Of a stretch of 35,319 nucleotides of DNA, positions 21,064 through 29,898 are shown in pieces. Both the position numbers and the translations under genes were made by a program. Under the pieces are notes generated by a model that was not told the DNA's origin, searched no databases, and was given only the letters and a program-made list of their open reading frames with translations. The DNA comes from an uncultured Eubacteriales bacterium (GTDB lineage: Bacteria; Bacillota; Clostridia; Christensenellales; QALW01). The number at the start of each line of letters is the position of its first letter. The stretch's first letter is position 1. The stretch covers positions 1-35,319 of the forward strand of contig URIR01000019.1 of assembly GCA_900547955.1 (NCBI GenBank), written 5' to 3'.

Positions 21064-22746
21064 TTAAGCCCTTTTTCTCTTAAAGCAAATAACCACAGCC
21101 GCCAGCCCGGCTATTGCCGCAATCATGCCGAAGCTCAGCGCAGCTAAGCTTACATCGCCGCCATCGTCGGGGTCGTCAATATCAGGATTGTCCGGCTCCT
21201 CAGCAGGAGCAACCGTGCAGCTTACAGCCTCGCTCTCAGTCTGAGCCGATGTAAATTCCCCGTCTGCAGCGCTGACTTTAACCAAATAGCTTCCGCTTTG
21301 AGTTACGCTCAGGCTTGCGCCCGTCTGTCCCTCTATAAGCGCGCCGTCCTTATACCAGGCGTAGACAAAAGTAGCGCTCGCAGAAGCATGGGAAGCCTCG
21401 GCAGTTAAAGTAATGCTCTCGCCCTCTTGAACGCTGGTCTTGTCCGCCTTCAGGCTTACCTCAGGAGCATTAAGCTCCCAAACGGGAATAAGGGTAATAT
21501 TTTCGCTTACAACGCCGTTTTCCATATCCCAGGCAGTTCCATCCGCAGTAGCCCAGCCCTTCAGAGTATAGCCGGTCTTTTCAAACGCAGGTGCCTTTGT
21601 TGCGTCTATTTTGCCGCCCACAGCCACCTTTACGACAGTATCGTTATCGGTGGTTGAGTCGTTATCCGAGAAGGTAACTTCTACATAGACCACAAAATTT
21701 CCTTCGCCGTCAGTTTCTACTGTTAAATCCTCGGGGACATACTCCGAAACGTCGCTGCTGAACGAGCCGCCCGTAACCTGTATGGAGGCATCGTCTTCCT
21801 TCTCTATGGCGTCACGGCCTTCTTTACCGGTCAGCTTGCCGCCCGAAACGGTTACGCTGGCATTATCTTCAGCGCTTATAGCTGAATTGTTAGCGCTGGT
21901 AATCTCGCCGCCGGTAACAGTCACCTTGCCCTGCTCGCCCGCCGTTATGGCTTCCGAACGGCTGCTGGTGGAAATGCTTCCGCCGCTTACGTTAAGCGCT
22001 ACGTTTTCCTGCACCTGTATTCCGTAAGAGGAAGCGCTGCTTATTGAAGCAGTACCGCTTACATTAATAGTAGCGCCCTTATACGCCTGAATAGCGCCGC
22101 TCATTCCGCCCTCGGCAGTCTGAATCAGAGAGCCGCCCGAAATATTAACGGTTATGGCATTTTCCTGATAGCTGCTTACATACATGGCCGTGCGGCCCGA
22201 AGAAACAAGCTCGCCGCCCTTAATATCCACAGCTACGTTTTCGCTGCCCCGGATACCCAAAACATTATCGTCGCTGGAAATTACCTTGCCTCCGTTAATT
22301 TCCACCTTGACATTTTTAGAGCTGTCGTAAATATCTATGGATTCCTGAGTAGTCTCAATGGTGCCGCCGTTAAGGATAAAGGTTGCGCCGCTGTATAGCT
22401 GTATTCCATAGCCGTAGCTGGAATGCTCAGCAATAATTGCGCCCTCGCCTACTGAATCGTTGATGGTGAGCGAGCCGCCCTCCTTAATGGTTATAATAAA
22501 GTTGTTCTGACCGCCGTAAGTCTCGGTCACGGTATTGCCCTTTAAATCAAGGGTAACCGGCTTGGTGATAGTTATGCCTAATTTGGAATCAATTTCAAAG
22601 CTGTCGCCCAGCACAACATCGCCGCCTGCTTCCAGCGCTTCCTTAAAGCCCTGGGCGTCGGTTACTTCGCCCCCGTCTGCAAAGGCAGGAATAACTGCCA
22701 ATACAAGGCATAATGCAACTGCGCAGGCTAAAATCTTCTTTTTCAT
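21064..22746 (-). CDS. Cell-surface beta-helix protein with InlB-type repeat and C-terminal membrane anchor
   Basis: 560 residues. Signal peptide MKKKILACAVALCLVLAVIP with cleavage probably after AFA (about 23). Residues about 60-330 are repeated short turns (VNISGG, VTVTGGEITS, LNVSGGSIS), the signature of a right-handed parallel beta-helix. Residues about 350-425 resemble a Listeria-Bacteroides (InlB B-type) repeat (KTGYTLKGWATADGTAWD), and 430-515 an Ig-like domain. The C-terminus has a transmembrane helix and KRKRA tail but no clear LPxTG. Expected on the outer face of the membrane or wall; ligand unknown. GGAGA ribosome site and a long 5' leader. Confidence 0.85.
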   Translation of the reverse strand: MKKKILACAVALCLVLAVIPAFADGGEVTDAQGFKEALEAGGDVVLGDSFEIDSKLGITITKPVTLDLKGNTVTETYGGQNNFIITIKEGGSLTINDSVGEGAIIAEHSSYGYGIQLYSGATFILNGGTIETTQESIDIYDSSKNVKVEINGGKVISSDDNVLGIRGSENVAVDIKGGELVSSGRTAMYVSSYQENAITVNISGGSLIQTAEGGMSGAIQAYKGATINVSGTASISSASSYGIQVQENVALNVSGGSISTSSRSEAITAGEQGKVTVTGGEITSANNSAISAEDNASVTVSGGKLTGKEGRDAIEKEDDASIQVTGGSFSSDVSEYVPEDLTVETDGEGNFVVYVEVTFSDNDSTTDNDTVVKVAVGGKIDATKAPAFEKTGYTLKGWATADGTAWDMENGVVSENITLIPVWELNAPEVSLKADKTSVQEGESITLTAEASHASASATFVYAWYKDGALIEGQTGASLSVTQSGSYLVKVSAADGEFTSAQTESEAVSCTVAPAEEPDNPDIDDPDDGGDVSLAALSFGMIAAIAGLAAVVICFKRKRA

Positions 22747-22967
22747 AGTGCCTTTCTCCTTTCAACAAAAATAAATAAAAATACTTTTGGATATAGAAAA
22801 TCTTAAGGCACGGCCATCTATTCTTGAATCCGCGGATAAACGGCGCGCTTAAAAATATTCCACATCCTAACGCAGCCTAAAAGCGCGTCAATAAACAAAA
22901 ACAGCGCCAGAGAAAAAACAGCCATTATTTTGGATATTGAAATACTGTTTAGGCAGCTTCAAAAGAT

Positions 22968-22996
22968 ATTATACAACACGGGCACGCAAATAGCAA
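22968..22996 (-). promoter_or_regulatory. Candidate promoter of the surface-protein gene
   Basis: Minus strand TTGCTA (22991-22996), 17-bp spacer, TATAAT (22968-22973). This leaves a leader of about 210 nt before the ATG at 22746, in which I see no known riboswitch. Confidence 0.6.
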
Positions 22997-23129
22997 GTTA
23001 AACTTTTGATATCAATATATAGAAATAAAAAAAATTTATTAAAAAATGCGATATCGACCCAGCTTACTTATTGCCGCCTGTCCGGTTTCTCATTAATTGT
23101 TAAATTTGAACTTGTATTAATGGCGCGGC

Positions 23130-23329
23130 GGCGCCCGCAGGGCGCCCCCGCAGAGGGGCGTCCGGCACCAGGCGGGGGCGGCGTCCGGGCGGCGCAAGCC
23201 GCCCCGGCCGGGCCGCAGGCCCGGCCAGCCAGGCGCCCATTTGGGCACCTGGCGGACGCCGCCCCCGCCTAGCGCCGGACGTCCCTCAAGCCCGCTGTCC
23301 CCCCTTTTAAAAAAGGGGGGACAGCGGGC
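23130..23329. repeat. Cloverleaf element 4 with flanking hairpins
   Basis: Small hairpin GGCGCCC-GCA-GGGCGCC (23130-23146), then the cloverleaf: outer stem 23153-23186 with 23254-23287 (34 bp, three mismatches, inner end GGCGTCC), enclosing 23187-23204 (GGGCGGC, GCAA loop), 23206-23226 (GGCCGGGCC, GCA loop) and 23228-23253 (GCCAGGCGCCC, one mismatch). A strong hairpin follows at 23290-23329 (GCCCGCTGTCCCCCC arm), which may terminate neighbouring transcripts. Confidence 0.9.
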
Positions 23330-23363
23330 ACTATGCCTAAAATCAATCTGAAATTAAACAGGC

Positions 23364-24596
23364 TCAGCCTCTGAAAATATATTTTTCCTTGGCAAACAGC
23401 CGCCGCACCAGGGCTAAAGCCAGAATCATATATAAGAGGGAGGAGCCAACCGCCAGGGCCAGATAAGCATAATTCACAACTCCTCCCAGCACCAGCTTAA
23501 GAGAGGCCACTACATTGAGCACGGGTATAAGCATGGTAACGGCCGAAACATCCGAGGCCTGCATAAACATTGAGGACACCCCTATTATCATGGGCAGCAT
23601 TACAACATAGCTGGAATAGGTCTGCGCCTCCTTATAGGTCCTGCTGACAGCCGAAATAGATATGGTGATGCATGAAAAGGTCATGCCCATAAGCACCAGA
23701 CACAAAAGCGCCAGAATTATCACGCCCGCCGAAAGGTTAATGCCGCCGCTCATAAAGCTCAGGCCTGCGCTGGAGCCCAGTATGGAGAAGCCCAGAGCCA
23801 TGCCCGCCGCCTGAAAAATTACACCCAGCATAGTTACGCTGAGCACCGTCAAAAACTTGCCCAGCAGTATGCTGTTGCGGTCGGCGCCGGTAGATAGCAG
23901 AGGCTCAAGGGTGCATCTCTCCTTTTCCCCCGCTATCATGTCAATAGCCACGCCCAGCCCGCTGGTAGCAAGAAGTATGGCAGCCAGGTATGGCAGCATC
24001 ATCTGCAAAAACATATTATCCGAGCCCTCCCGGTTGGACAGGCCGTAATAACTGCTCAGCGTAACGGTTTCAGAAACAGCCGGGCTGAGTATTTCAGGAG
24101 AAACGCCCAGCGCCTCCAGCCGTTCATAGCCCACGCGCGTATTATACAGCTCTATTAGCTGCATAACCGAAGACAGCTTGGCCTGGCTGTTAGTGGACAT
24201 CTCATCGTAAACCACCGTAACCCGCGCGGGAACCTGCGCTTCCAGCTTGGAGGCAAAATCCTCCTCCAGCTTCAAAAGCACCTCTATTTCTCCGTCGGCA
24301 AAAAGCTTTTCAGCCTCCTCCGGCTCAGCCTCTACAAAATTCACCTTTGAACCGGCGAAAATCTCGCGCGCCGCCTCGCGCGCGCCCTGGACAGGCTCTA
24401 CATACATATTTACGGGGGTTTCATAGGGATTATCGCTCACATCCCCCATAAGACTGCCCATGCCGCCGCCCATAAGGAACATTATAAGGGGAAAGAGTAT
24501 AAGGGGCAGAATAAACGTGCTGAATACCGTTTTCTTATCTCTGAGCAAATCCTTAAGCTCTTTTTTATATACTATCTTTATATGTCTGAATTTCAT
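23364..24596 (-). CDS. ABC-2 type permease (NatB-like)
   Basis: 410 residues. One N-terminal helix (TFILPLILFPLIMFLMGGGM, about 28-48), a long extracytoplasmic stretch (about 50-190) and about five C-terminal helices. The pattern matches NatB/COG1668-type permeases, which with NatA export sodium or other cations and drugs. Start codon ATG overlaps the ATPase stop (ATGA), so the two are co-translated. The conserved MIAGEKERCTLEPLLSTGAD segment preceding the membrane block is typical of the family. Confidence 0.88.
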   Translation of the reverse strand: MKFRHIKIVYKKELKDLLRDKKTVFSTFILPLILFPLIMFLMGGGMGSLMGDVSDNPYETPVNMYVEPVQGAREAAREIFAGSKVNFVEAEPEEAEKLFADGEIEVLLKLEEDFASKLEAQVPARVTVVYDEMSTNSQAKLSSVMQLIELYNTRVGYERLEALGVSPEILSPAVSETVTLSSYYGLSNREGSDNMFLQMMLPYLAAILLATSGLGVAIDMIAGEKERCTLEPLLSTGADRNSILLGKFLTVLSVTMLGVIFQAAGMALGFSILGSSAGLSFMSGGINLSAGVIILALLCLVLMGMTFSCITISISAVSRTYKEAQTYSSYVVMLPMIIGVSSMFMQASDVSAVTMLIPVLNVVASLKLVLGGVVNYAYLALAVGSSLLYMILALALVRRLFAKEKYIFRG

Positions 24597-25372
24597 TTTG
24601 CAGCGCCCCCTTTATTATCCTCCGAGGTAAGCAGCAGGAATACCCCTTCCATATCCGTCTGGCCATATTTAGCCGTCAGTTCGCTTATGGCGCCGCTGTC
24701 CGCCAGCTGGCCGCGTGAAATTATGCCCACCCTGTCGCACAGCTTTTCCACCTCGTTCATATAATGGCTGGACAGTATTATTGTCTTGCCCTCCTTTTTG
24801 CAGGAGAGGATAAAATTCTGCACCTCCAGCGCGGCAGATATATCCAGCCCCGCCGTAGGCTCGTCAAAGAGCATAACCGAAGGCGAATGCACAATACTGC
24901 GCGCAAACGCAGTTTTCTGCTTCATTCCCCTGGAAAACTTCGCGCATCTGGCGTCTATATAATCTCCCATTTCAAATACGGCGCTCAATTCCTCCACCCG
25001 TCTTTTTATCTGGGATTCCTCCATATCATAAAGACGGGCGAAATATTCTATATTTTCCCGGGCGGTCAGTCTGTCGTAAAGACCGGTATCTCCGCCGAAA
25101 AGCACTCCTATACTTCTGCGCACCTGTTCAGGCTGCTTAACTATATCAAAGCCTGCCACCTCAGCCGTGCCCGACGTAGGGCTGAGCATGGTAGCCAGCA
25201 TTCTAAGGGTAGTGGTTTTTCCTGCTCCGTTAGAGCCTAAAAGCCCGTATATTTCTCCCGGCTCTACTTTCAAAGACAGTCCGTCCACCGCCCTGAACAC
25301 TCCGTTTGAAGCTGAACGCCTGTCTTTGCCCTTTTCTTCAAATTCCTTAGTCAGGGATTTGAGCTCTATCAC
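24593..25372 (-). CDS. ABC transporter ATPase (NatA-like)
   Basis: 259 residues, GTG start with AGGAGG upstream. Walker A GLLGSNGAGKTTT (about 43-55), Q-loop region, ABC signature FSRGMKQK, Walker B SVMLFDEPTAGLD, and H-loop LSSHYMNE. It drives the overlapping permease gene. No membrane segments. The operon has no adjacent regulator gene; a set of GCGTAAAA half-sites lies upstream. Confidence 0.93.
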   Translation of the reverse strand: MIELKSLTKEFEEKGKDRRSASNGVFRAVDGLSLKVEPGEIYGLLGSNGAGKTTTLRMLATMLSPTSGTAEVAGFDIVKQPEQVRRSIGVLFGGDTGLYDRLTARENIEYFARLYDMEESQIKRRVEELSAVFEMGDYIDARCAKFSRGMKQKTAFARSIVHSPSVMLFDEPTAGLDISAALEVQNFILSCKKEGKTIILSSHYMNEVEKLCDRVGIISRGQLADSGAISELTAKYGQTDMEGVFLLLTSEDNKGGAAK

Positions 25373-25495
25373 GTTTTTATCCTCCTTAGATAAAATTCAG
25401 TCTTATCCGGCCGAAACGCTTAAGGCATTATTTTACGCGCAGCCCCGCGCGGCACGGATACGCCGCCGACAGATTGCCTCCGCCGGCACTTTAAC

Positions 25496-25589
25496 AGTAT
25501 ATCATAAACATGGAGTTTTGGCTTTAATGGATATTGCGCAATTGGGCGTAAATATGTTAAATCGGCGTAAAATTCCGCATTTTACGCCG
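25496..25589 (-). promoter_or_regulatory. Upstream region of the ABC operon with GCGTAAAA half-sites
   Basis: A -10-like TATACT (minus strand, 25496-25501) lies 124 nt before the GTG. Further up is a hairpin or operator GGCGTAAAAT...ATTTTACGCC (25563-25589) and a third half-site GGGCGTAAAT near 25546. Three spaced copies of GCGTAAAW suggest a protein-binding array; no T-run supports a terminator. Confidence 0.4.
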
Positions 25590-25623
25590 GTTTAACTTCT
25601 TAAGCAGCTGTACATTATATATT

Positions 25624-25779
25624 AAGGCGGCTGTTAGGGAGGGGAAACGCGGCTAAGGGGGGCGGCGTCCGCGGCCGTTCAGGCCGCGGGCCGAGCCGAA
25701 GGCTCGGCCCAGGCCGGGCCTCCGGCCCGGCCGGACGCCGCCCCCCTTAGCCGCGTTTCCCCTCCCTAACAGCCGCCTT
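25624..25779. repeat. Cloverleaf element 5, 47-bp perfect outer stem
   Basis: Outer arms 25624-25670 and 25733-25779 are perfect complements over all 47 bp. Inside, without gaps except one A: 25671-25687 (GCGGCC), 25688-25710 (GGGCCGAGCC, GAA loop), 25712-25732 (GGCCGGGCC). It begins 15 nt beyond the stop codon of the glycosidase-like gene and separates it from the ABC operon, which reads in the same direction. Confidence 0.95.
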
Positions 25780-25793
25780 CCGCCCGGCGCGCC

Positions 25794-28700
25794 TTAAACT
25801 GCCGAAAGCGCATATATGCCTAAGGCCGCGTTAGAATCCCTCACCCATACGCGCAATTCCCTTAAAGGCCGCCTGTCATCCAGCTCCAGCTCTATAACGC
25901 TGAATACCGTCTCCCCCGCCTGAAACGCCTTAAGCTCATTCCAAAGCAGATGCTGAGGATAGGCCGGCGGATAGGCCCGGGGATAATCCTCCTCCTCCAT
26001 ACCCGGAAGAGAAGGCAGTTCCCCCCTTGGCTGCTCCTCAACGTAAGTGGGGAAGCCGTAATTGCCCCGTCCCGAAAGCCCTATATCCAGGCAGCCCGGA
26101 AAGCTCAGATGCGCCCGGCGTACCGCAGGGAAATATTCTCCCTGGCTCTCAGCCTCCAGTTCCATATAAAACGGCTGGCTGAAAGCGTGCTGATTGGTTA
26201 TAAAAGCGCTGACAAGCACATACAGCTTTTTAGCCTCAACCCCCTTAAGACTGATGCAGACATGCCTTTCATGCCTGGAAGAAACGGGCAGAAAGCCCTT
26301 TTTATTTATTTTAAAGGGTACTCCCGGCATATTCTCCAAAACCTCGTATTTATCAAAGACGTCCTGAAGGATATTTTCAGGGGTCGCGCAGTATATAGTA
26401 GAGCCGGGCGCGGTGTTCCTGCCTATTTCATTCCAATAAAGCGCAGGCTTAAGATATTTTTCGGGCAATGGTATGCTGAAGGCAACGTTTTCCGCCGGCC
26501 GGTATTCCACAAAAAATTCCTCCCTGCGGCCGTCTATTAGAAGCGCGCCCTTATTCCGGCCTGGAGTTAGTCTTTCAAGCTGGGCCCTGCTCATTTCAAA
26601 GGAAAGGCTATTAGCCTTAAACGGACTGATAACCGCCCTGGCCTTAATTGCCTCTCCGGCCAGCAGCAGGGCTATCTCCTTTTCAGCGGGCGTGTTTTCA
26701 CGGCGGGTATAATCTATTAATTCCAGTTCCAGAATTTTCCTCTTTTTTGAAGGGTTCCCGCTGCGGGACGCTTCGGAAGCAGGAGCTATGAATTCCTCGT
26801 AAGTTACTGCCGGCGCGCCGCAAAGCGGCCGGGCGTGCAATACATATTGAGGCAGCACAGTCAGGTGCACAGGATATTCAAACTGTACCTCGCCCGCCCT
26901 GAGGCTCAAATAAAACGTGCGGCGGGCAAAATTAATAAGGCCGAACCAGCCATAGGGCCGGTATTTCTCCAGCAAATTCCCGCTCAGCCGCGCGCGCATT
27001 CCGTCGTCCGATATATAAACGCTTTTAAATACACCGGCCGGGTCGTGCACACCCTCTAAAGAAACGCCCTCGGCGCGCAGAACATATTCTCCTCCCTCCG
27101 AGGCGCAGCCCGGTTTCTCCAGGCGCAGCGCTATTGGGGTATATATAATTTCCAATTCAAAGCTCTCTTCCCGGCCCAATTCAAGCTCAGCCTCAAACCA
27201 GCCGCAGCGGGGTCGGGTTTGAACCTCCGCGGCTTTATTATTAACCACGGCGCTTATCTTAGAATAGGGTTTCAGTCGCCACAGCAGGCGCTTATCTGTT
27301 TTATCCTCCAGGCAAATAGAAAACAGATGCCGTTCATTCTGCCTGGTATATTTTATATGCGCGCCCGGAATTTTAATTTCCGCCCTGTCCCAGCTATCTG
27401 GGAAGCAGGGAGAAATCACCGTTTTATCTGCCGCGGCGTCCCTGTCCAGCCCAAAAATCCCTTCTATTACGCCCTGGGAATACATACAGGCTGCAGGACT
27501 GAAATACGCCTTATGCGCGTCGTTGGCGGTTTCAGGGAACGCGCCTCTATGCCGTGAGCATACTATATCCGCAATAAATTTCAGAGGCCGTACAGCCTGA
27601 TTATTCATGCCCAGGCGCGCATAGGACGCGGCGGCAAAATACTGCATATTCCCGCCGCACTGCATACCCCAGGTGCTCACGGCGTAATAGCAGTGCCCGC
27701 CAAAAAGGTTGGAAATATACATTTCGCCCGAGGGGCCGCTTAAACGATGCATTAAATGGTCTATGCTGCTCACCTTTTCCCTGTCGGGCAGCATATCATA
27801 CAATATAGGGTAGCATACGCTGTGATAGGGCGCTTCCAGCCTAAGCTGGCCCAGGGCGTCCCTATACCAGGCGAACCGGCCTGCGTCCTTAAGCCAAAAA
27901 TCCGCGCGCACCTTTTCTTCCACGGCCTTAGAATATAATTCGTATTTCTCGGCCTCGTTTTTATTATCCAGCAGCCTTTCAAGCATAGCCATAATCTTAA
28001 GCATATGCGCGCCCTCGCAGCCTGAGCCGCTGCCTGGGCCGTGAGTGGCTAAAAAGTCCTCCTGGTTGCCCAGCTGGGTGCCGAAGCCCATTACGCCTGT
28101 TTTCAGCGGGTCGTATTCCCTGAAGGTTTGGCTTAAAATTTTACGCATATACGGCTCAGCCATACGCGCAAATTCAATATCGCCGGTCATTTTCAGATAA
28201 TGCTCTACGCCCCGGAAAAAATACGGATTATCCCCGCCCCATTCTCTGCGGGCAAAGCCAGGGGCAGACAATTCGGGTACGCGTTCGCCATCCAGCAGCC
28301 TTTCAAGCTGAGCAGTAAAAATTTCACGGGAGCGCTGAGCGTTGCCCGCCCATTCCTCCGCGGCCGTATGCTCCATATGCCACATGCTTATCCAATGGTG
28401 CAGCGCTTCCACCCAGCCGAACGGCCTGAACCATGCGTATTCTACGTTCAGTCTTGCATGCGCAAACGCTTCGTCCAAATTTGCGTCGGGAGTATGTATA
28501 TACCAATTATCCAACATATTCTTATAATAGCCGCGCACTTTCTCTATGCCGGAGGGAATCTCCTCCATCGCCAGGGCAAGCGCTTCTTCCTTTTCAGATG
28601 AAAAGCAGGCGTTCAGCCATACCTCGCCTCCGTCAAAGCGAGCCTTGCCGTAAAGGCCTGGCGAGGCTTTATCCGCTTCCTTAGCCTCAAAGGATGAATT

Positions 28701-29237
28701 AGCCTTCAGGCAGATATGCAGCCGCTGCGCCTGGTTATAGAAAAGCAAGACGTCCTTATCCAACTGAGCGCTTCCGCCCGTCATATCCAGAGTCTGCTCT
28801 TCCCCGTCAGGCGGATATCCCATCAGCGAGACCAAAGAACCGGTACAGCATTTCAGCCACACCGGCGCGCCAGCCTTTATATGCACAAAAATGCCTCCGC
28901 GGCGCTTATTCTTTTCTCTTTCGCACAGCGTGGGATATACCTCAATATAAATGGGAATTTCATTAAAAATTCCTTTGGCAGCCAATCCGCCGGGGATATT
29001 TTCAGCGCTGTAACCGGCAGCAGCCTCGGGACCGAGCCAGACGGGGTTTTCTCCCAAGCCTATTATTATTTTAAGAAGCAATATTAGTTCCGAATAGCGA
29101 TACTCCTGAAAATCGTAGGTAAGCATGCATATTTTAGGAAAGAGTTCTGAGACATGAGCATGAGTATGCTGATAAACACATATACGGGTATCCTTAACCG
29201 GCTCGAGCGGCTGGACCCCCAATTCAAATGAGGGCAT
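25794..29237 (-). CDS. Large six-hairpin glycosidase-like protein
   Basis: 1147 residues from ATG 29237, chosen because GGAGGTG is 7 nt upstream; an in-frame ATG 16 codons earlier has no ribosome site. The middle (about 280-640) looks like an (alpha/alpha)6 catalytic domain of clan GH-L/M type: ALHHWISMWHMEHT, GDNPYFFRGVEHYLKMTGD, GSGSGCEGAHMLKIMAMLERL, and SNLFGGHCYYAVSTWGMQCGG, with acidic residues in the usual interhelical loops. C-terminal beta domains follow (VHDPAGVFKSVYISDDGMRARL). No signal peptide, so cytoplasmic. Substrate cannot be read from sequence; phosphorylase, debranching and rhamnosidase-like families share this fold. Confidence 0.7.
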   Translation of the reverse strand: MPSFELGVQPLEPVKDTRICVYQHTHAHVSELFPKICMLTYDFQEYRYSELILLLKIIIGLGENPVWLGPEAAAGYSAENIPGGLAAKGIFNEIPIYIEVYPTLCEREKNKRRGGIFVHIKAGAPVWLKCCTGSLVSLMGYPPDGEEQTLDMTGGSAQLDKDVLLFYNQAQRLHICLKANSSFEAKEADKASPGLYGKARFDGGEVWLNACFSSEKEEALALAMEEIPSGIEKVRGYYKNMLDNWYIHTPDANLDEAFAHARLNVEYAWFRPFGWVEALHHWISMWHMEHTAAEEWAGNAQRSREIFTAQLERLLDGERVPELSAPGFARREWGGDNPYFFRGVEHYLKMTGDIEFARMAEPYMRKILSQTFREYDPLKTGVMGFGTQLGNQEDFLATHGPGSGSGCEGAHMLKIMAMLERLLDNKNEAEKYELYSKAVEEKVRADFWLKDAGRFAWYRDALGQLRLEAPYHSVCYPILYDMLPDREKVSSIDHLMHRLSGPSGEMYISNLFGGHCYYAVSTWGMQCGGNMQYFAAASYARLGMNNQAVRPLKFIADIVCSRHRGAFPETANDAHKAYFSPAACMYSQGVIEGIFGLDRDAAADKTVISPCFPDSWDRAEIKIPGAHIKYTRQNERHLFSICLEDKTDKRLLWRLKPYSKISAVVNNKAAEVQTRPRCGWFEAELELGREESFELEIIYTPIALRLEKPGCASEGGEYVLRAEGVSLEGVHDPAGVFKSVYISDDGMRARLSGNLLEKYRPYGWFGLINFARRTFYLSLRAGEVQFEYPVHLTVLPQYVLHARPLCGAPAVTYEEFIAPASEASRSGNPSKKRKILELELIDYTRRENTPAEKEIALLLAGEAIKARAVISPFKANSLSFEMSRAQLERLTPGRNKGALLIDGRREEFFVEYRPAENVAFSIPLPEKYLKPALYWNEIGRNTAPGSTIYCATPENILQDVFDKYEVLENMPGVPFKINKKGFLPVSSRHERHVCISLKGVEAKKLYVLVSAFITNQHAFSQPFYMELEAESQGEYFPAVRRAHLSFPGCLDIGLSGRGNYGFPTYVEEQPRGELPSLPGMEEEDYPRAYPPAYPQHLLWNELKAFQAGETVFSVIELELDDRRPLRELRVWVRDSNAALGIYALSAV

Positions 29238-29259
29238 ATTAAACACCTCCATTATTTTT

Positions 29260-29296
29260 TGCTGGCATTCTAGCACGGCCAGCACCTTAAAGTCAA
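29260..29296 (-). promoter_or_regulatory. Promoter and palindromic operator of the glycosidase gene
   Basis: Minus strand TTGACT (29291-29296), 18-bp spacer, TAGAAT (29267-29272). TGCTGGC (29278-29284) and GCCAGCA (29260-29266) flank the -10 as a perfect inverted repeat with 11-nt centre: a good repressor site. Confidence 0.65.
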
Positions 29297-29299
29297 TAC

Positions 29300-29769
29300 C
29301 CCTATTGAAATTAAGGCAGTATTTATTCTTTTTAGAAGCTGTGCGTATAAATTAAACGCCCCTTTTCCCCGCCCTTTTAAGGAGAGGGGCTGCGCCCCTC
29401 GCAGGCCCTACAGCCTTTAGCTATATAAATTCTTATATTTATTAAAGGCAATTACATATATAAACGGCGTTTTCCAGGGCCTGCTTTTATATTGGCGGCC
29501 TCAGCCGCCCCCACCCTGAAAAGGGGCTCAAGCATAATCCAAGCATATTGCGTTTAACGCAGCGGCAGTTTCCGGAACGCCGCTTCCTTTCGGGCGACAG
29601 CCCGTTATATGCGCCGCAGGCACATATGGCTAACCAAACTGTACGCTCGAACAAGGCGGGCGGGATTGCAGAAAAAACTATAATACAAGCCAAACTAAGG
29701 CGGGGGGTGGGGGGCGGGCAGGCGTTTGCCGGGCAGCAGCCCGGCAAACGCCTTAAATGCTAACCTCTC
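29300..29769. other. Intergenic region between divergent genes
   Basis: No credible gene; frames near 29487-29763 lack ribosome sites. It contains a small hairpin GAGGGGC-TGC-GCCCCTC (29384-29400) and a G-rich run near 29702-29718, followed by the reduced hairpin listed separately. Confidence 0.4.
29720..29753. repeat. Reduced cloverleaf-family hairpin
   Basis: AGGCGTTTGCCGGGC-AGCA-GCCCGGCAAACGCCT, 15-bp perfect stem. The outer part (GGCGTTTG/CAAACGCC) equals the inner end of the outer stems at 15158 and 33713, but only one arm remains. It looks like a collapsed relative of the cloverleafs. Confidence 0.65.
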
Positions 29770-29798
29770 TTGACAGTTTAAAGTTTTTACTATAAGCT
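29770..29798 (+). promoter_or_regulatory. Candidate promoter of the plsY-like operon
   Basis: TTGACA at 29770-29775; -10 either TATAAG (15-bp spacer) or TAAGCT (17-bp). TATAAG occurs three times within 25 nt. Confidence 0.5.
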
Positions 29799-29898
29799 AT
29801 AAGTTGTTATAAGAAAAAATATCGAAAAATGCAATCCAACGCTCCAGGCGCAGGTTCGCCTCAGGAGCGGCAGGCAAAATCATAAGAGGAGCTTATTA

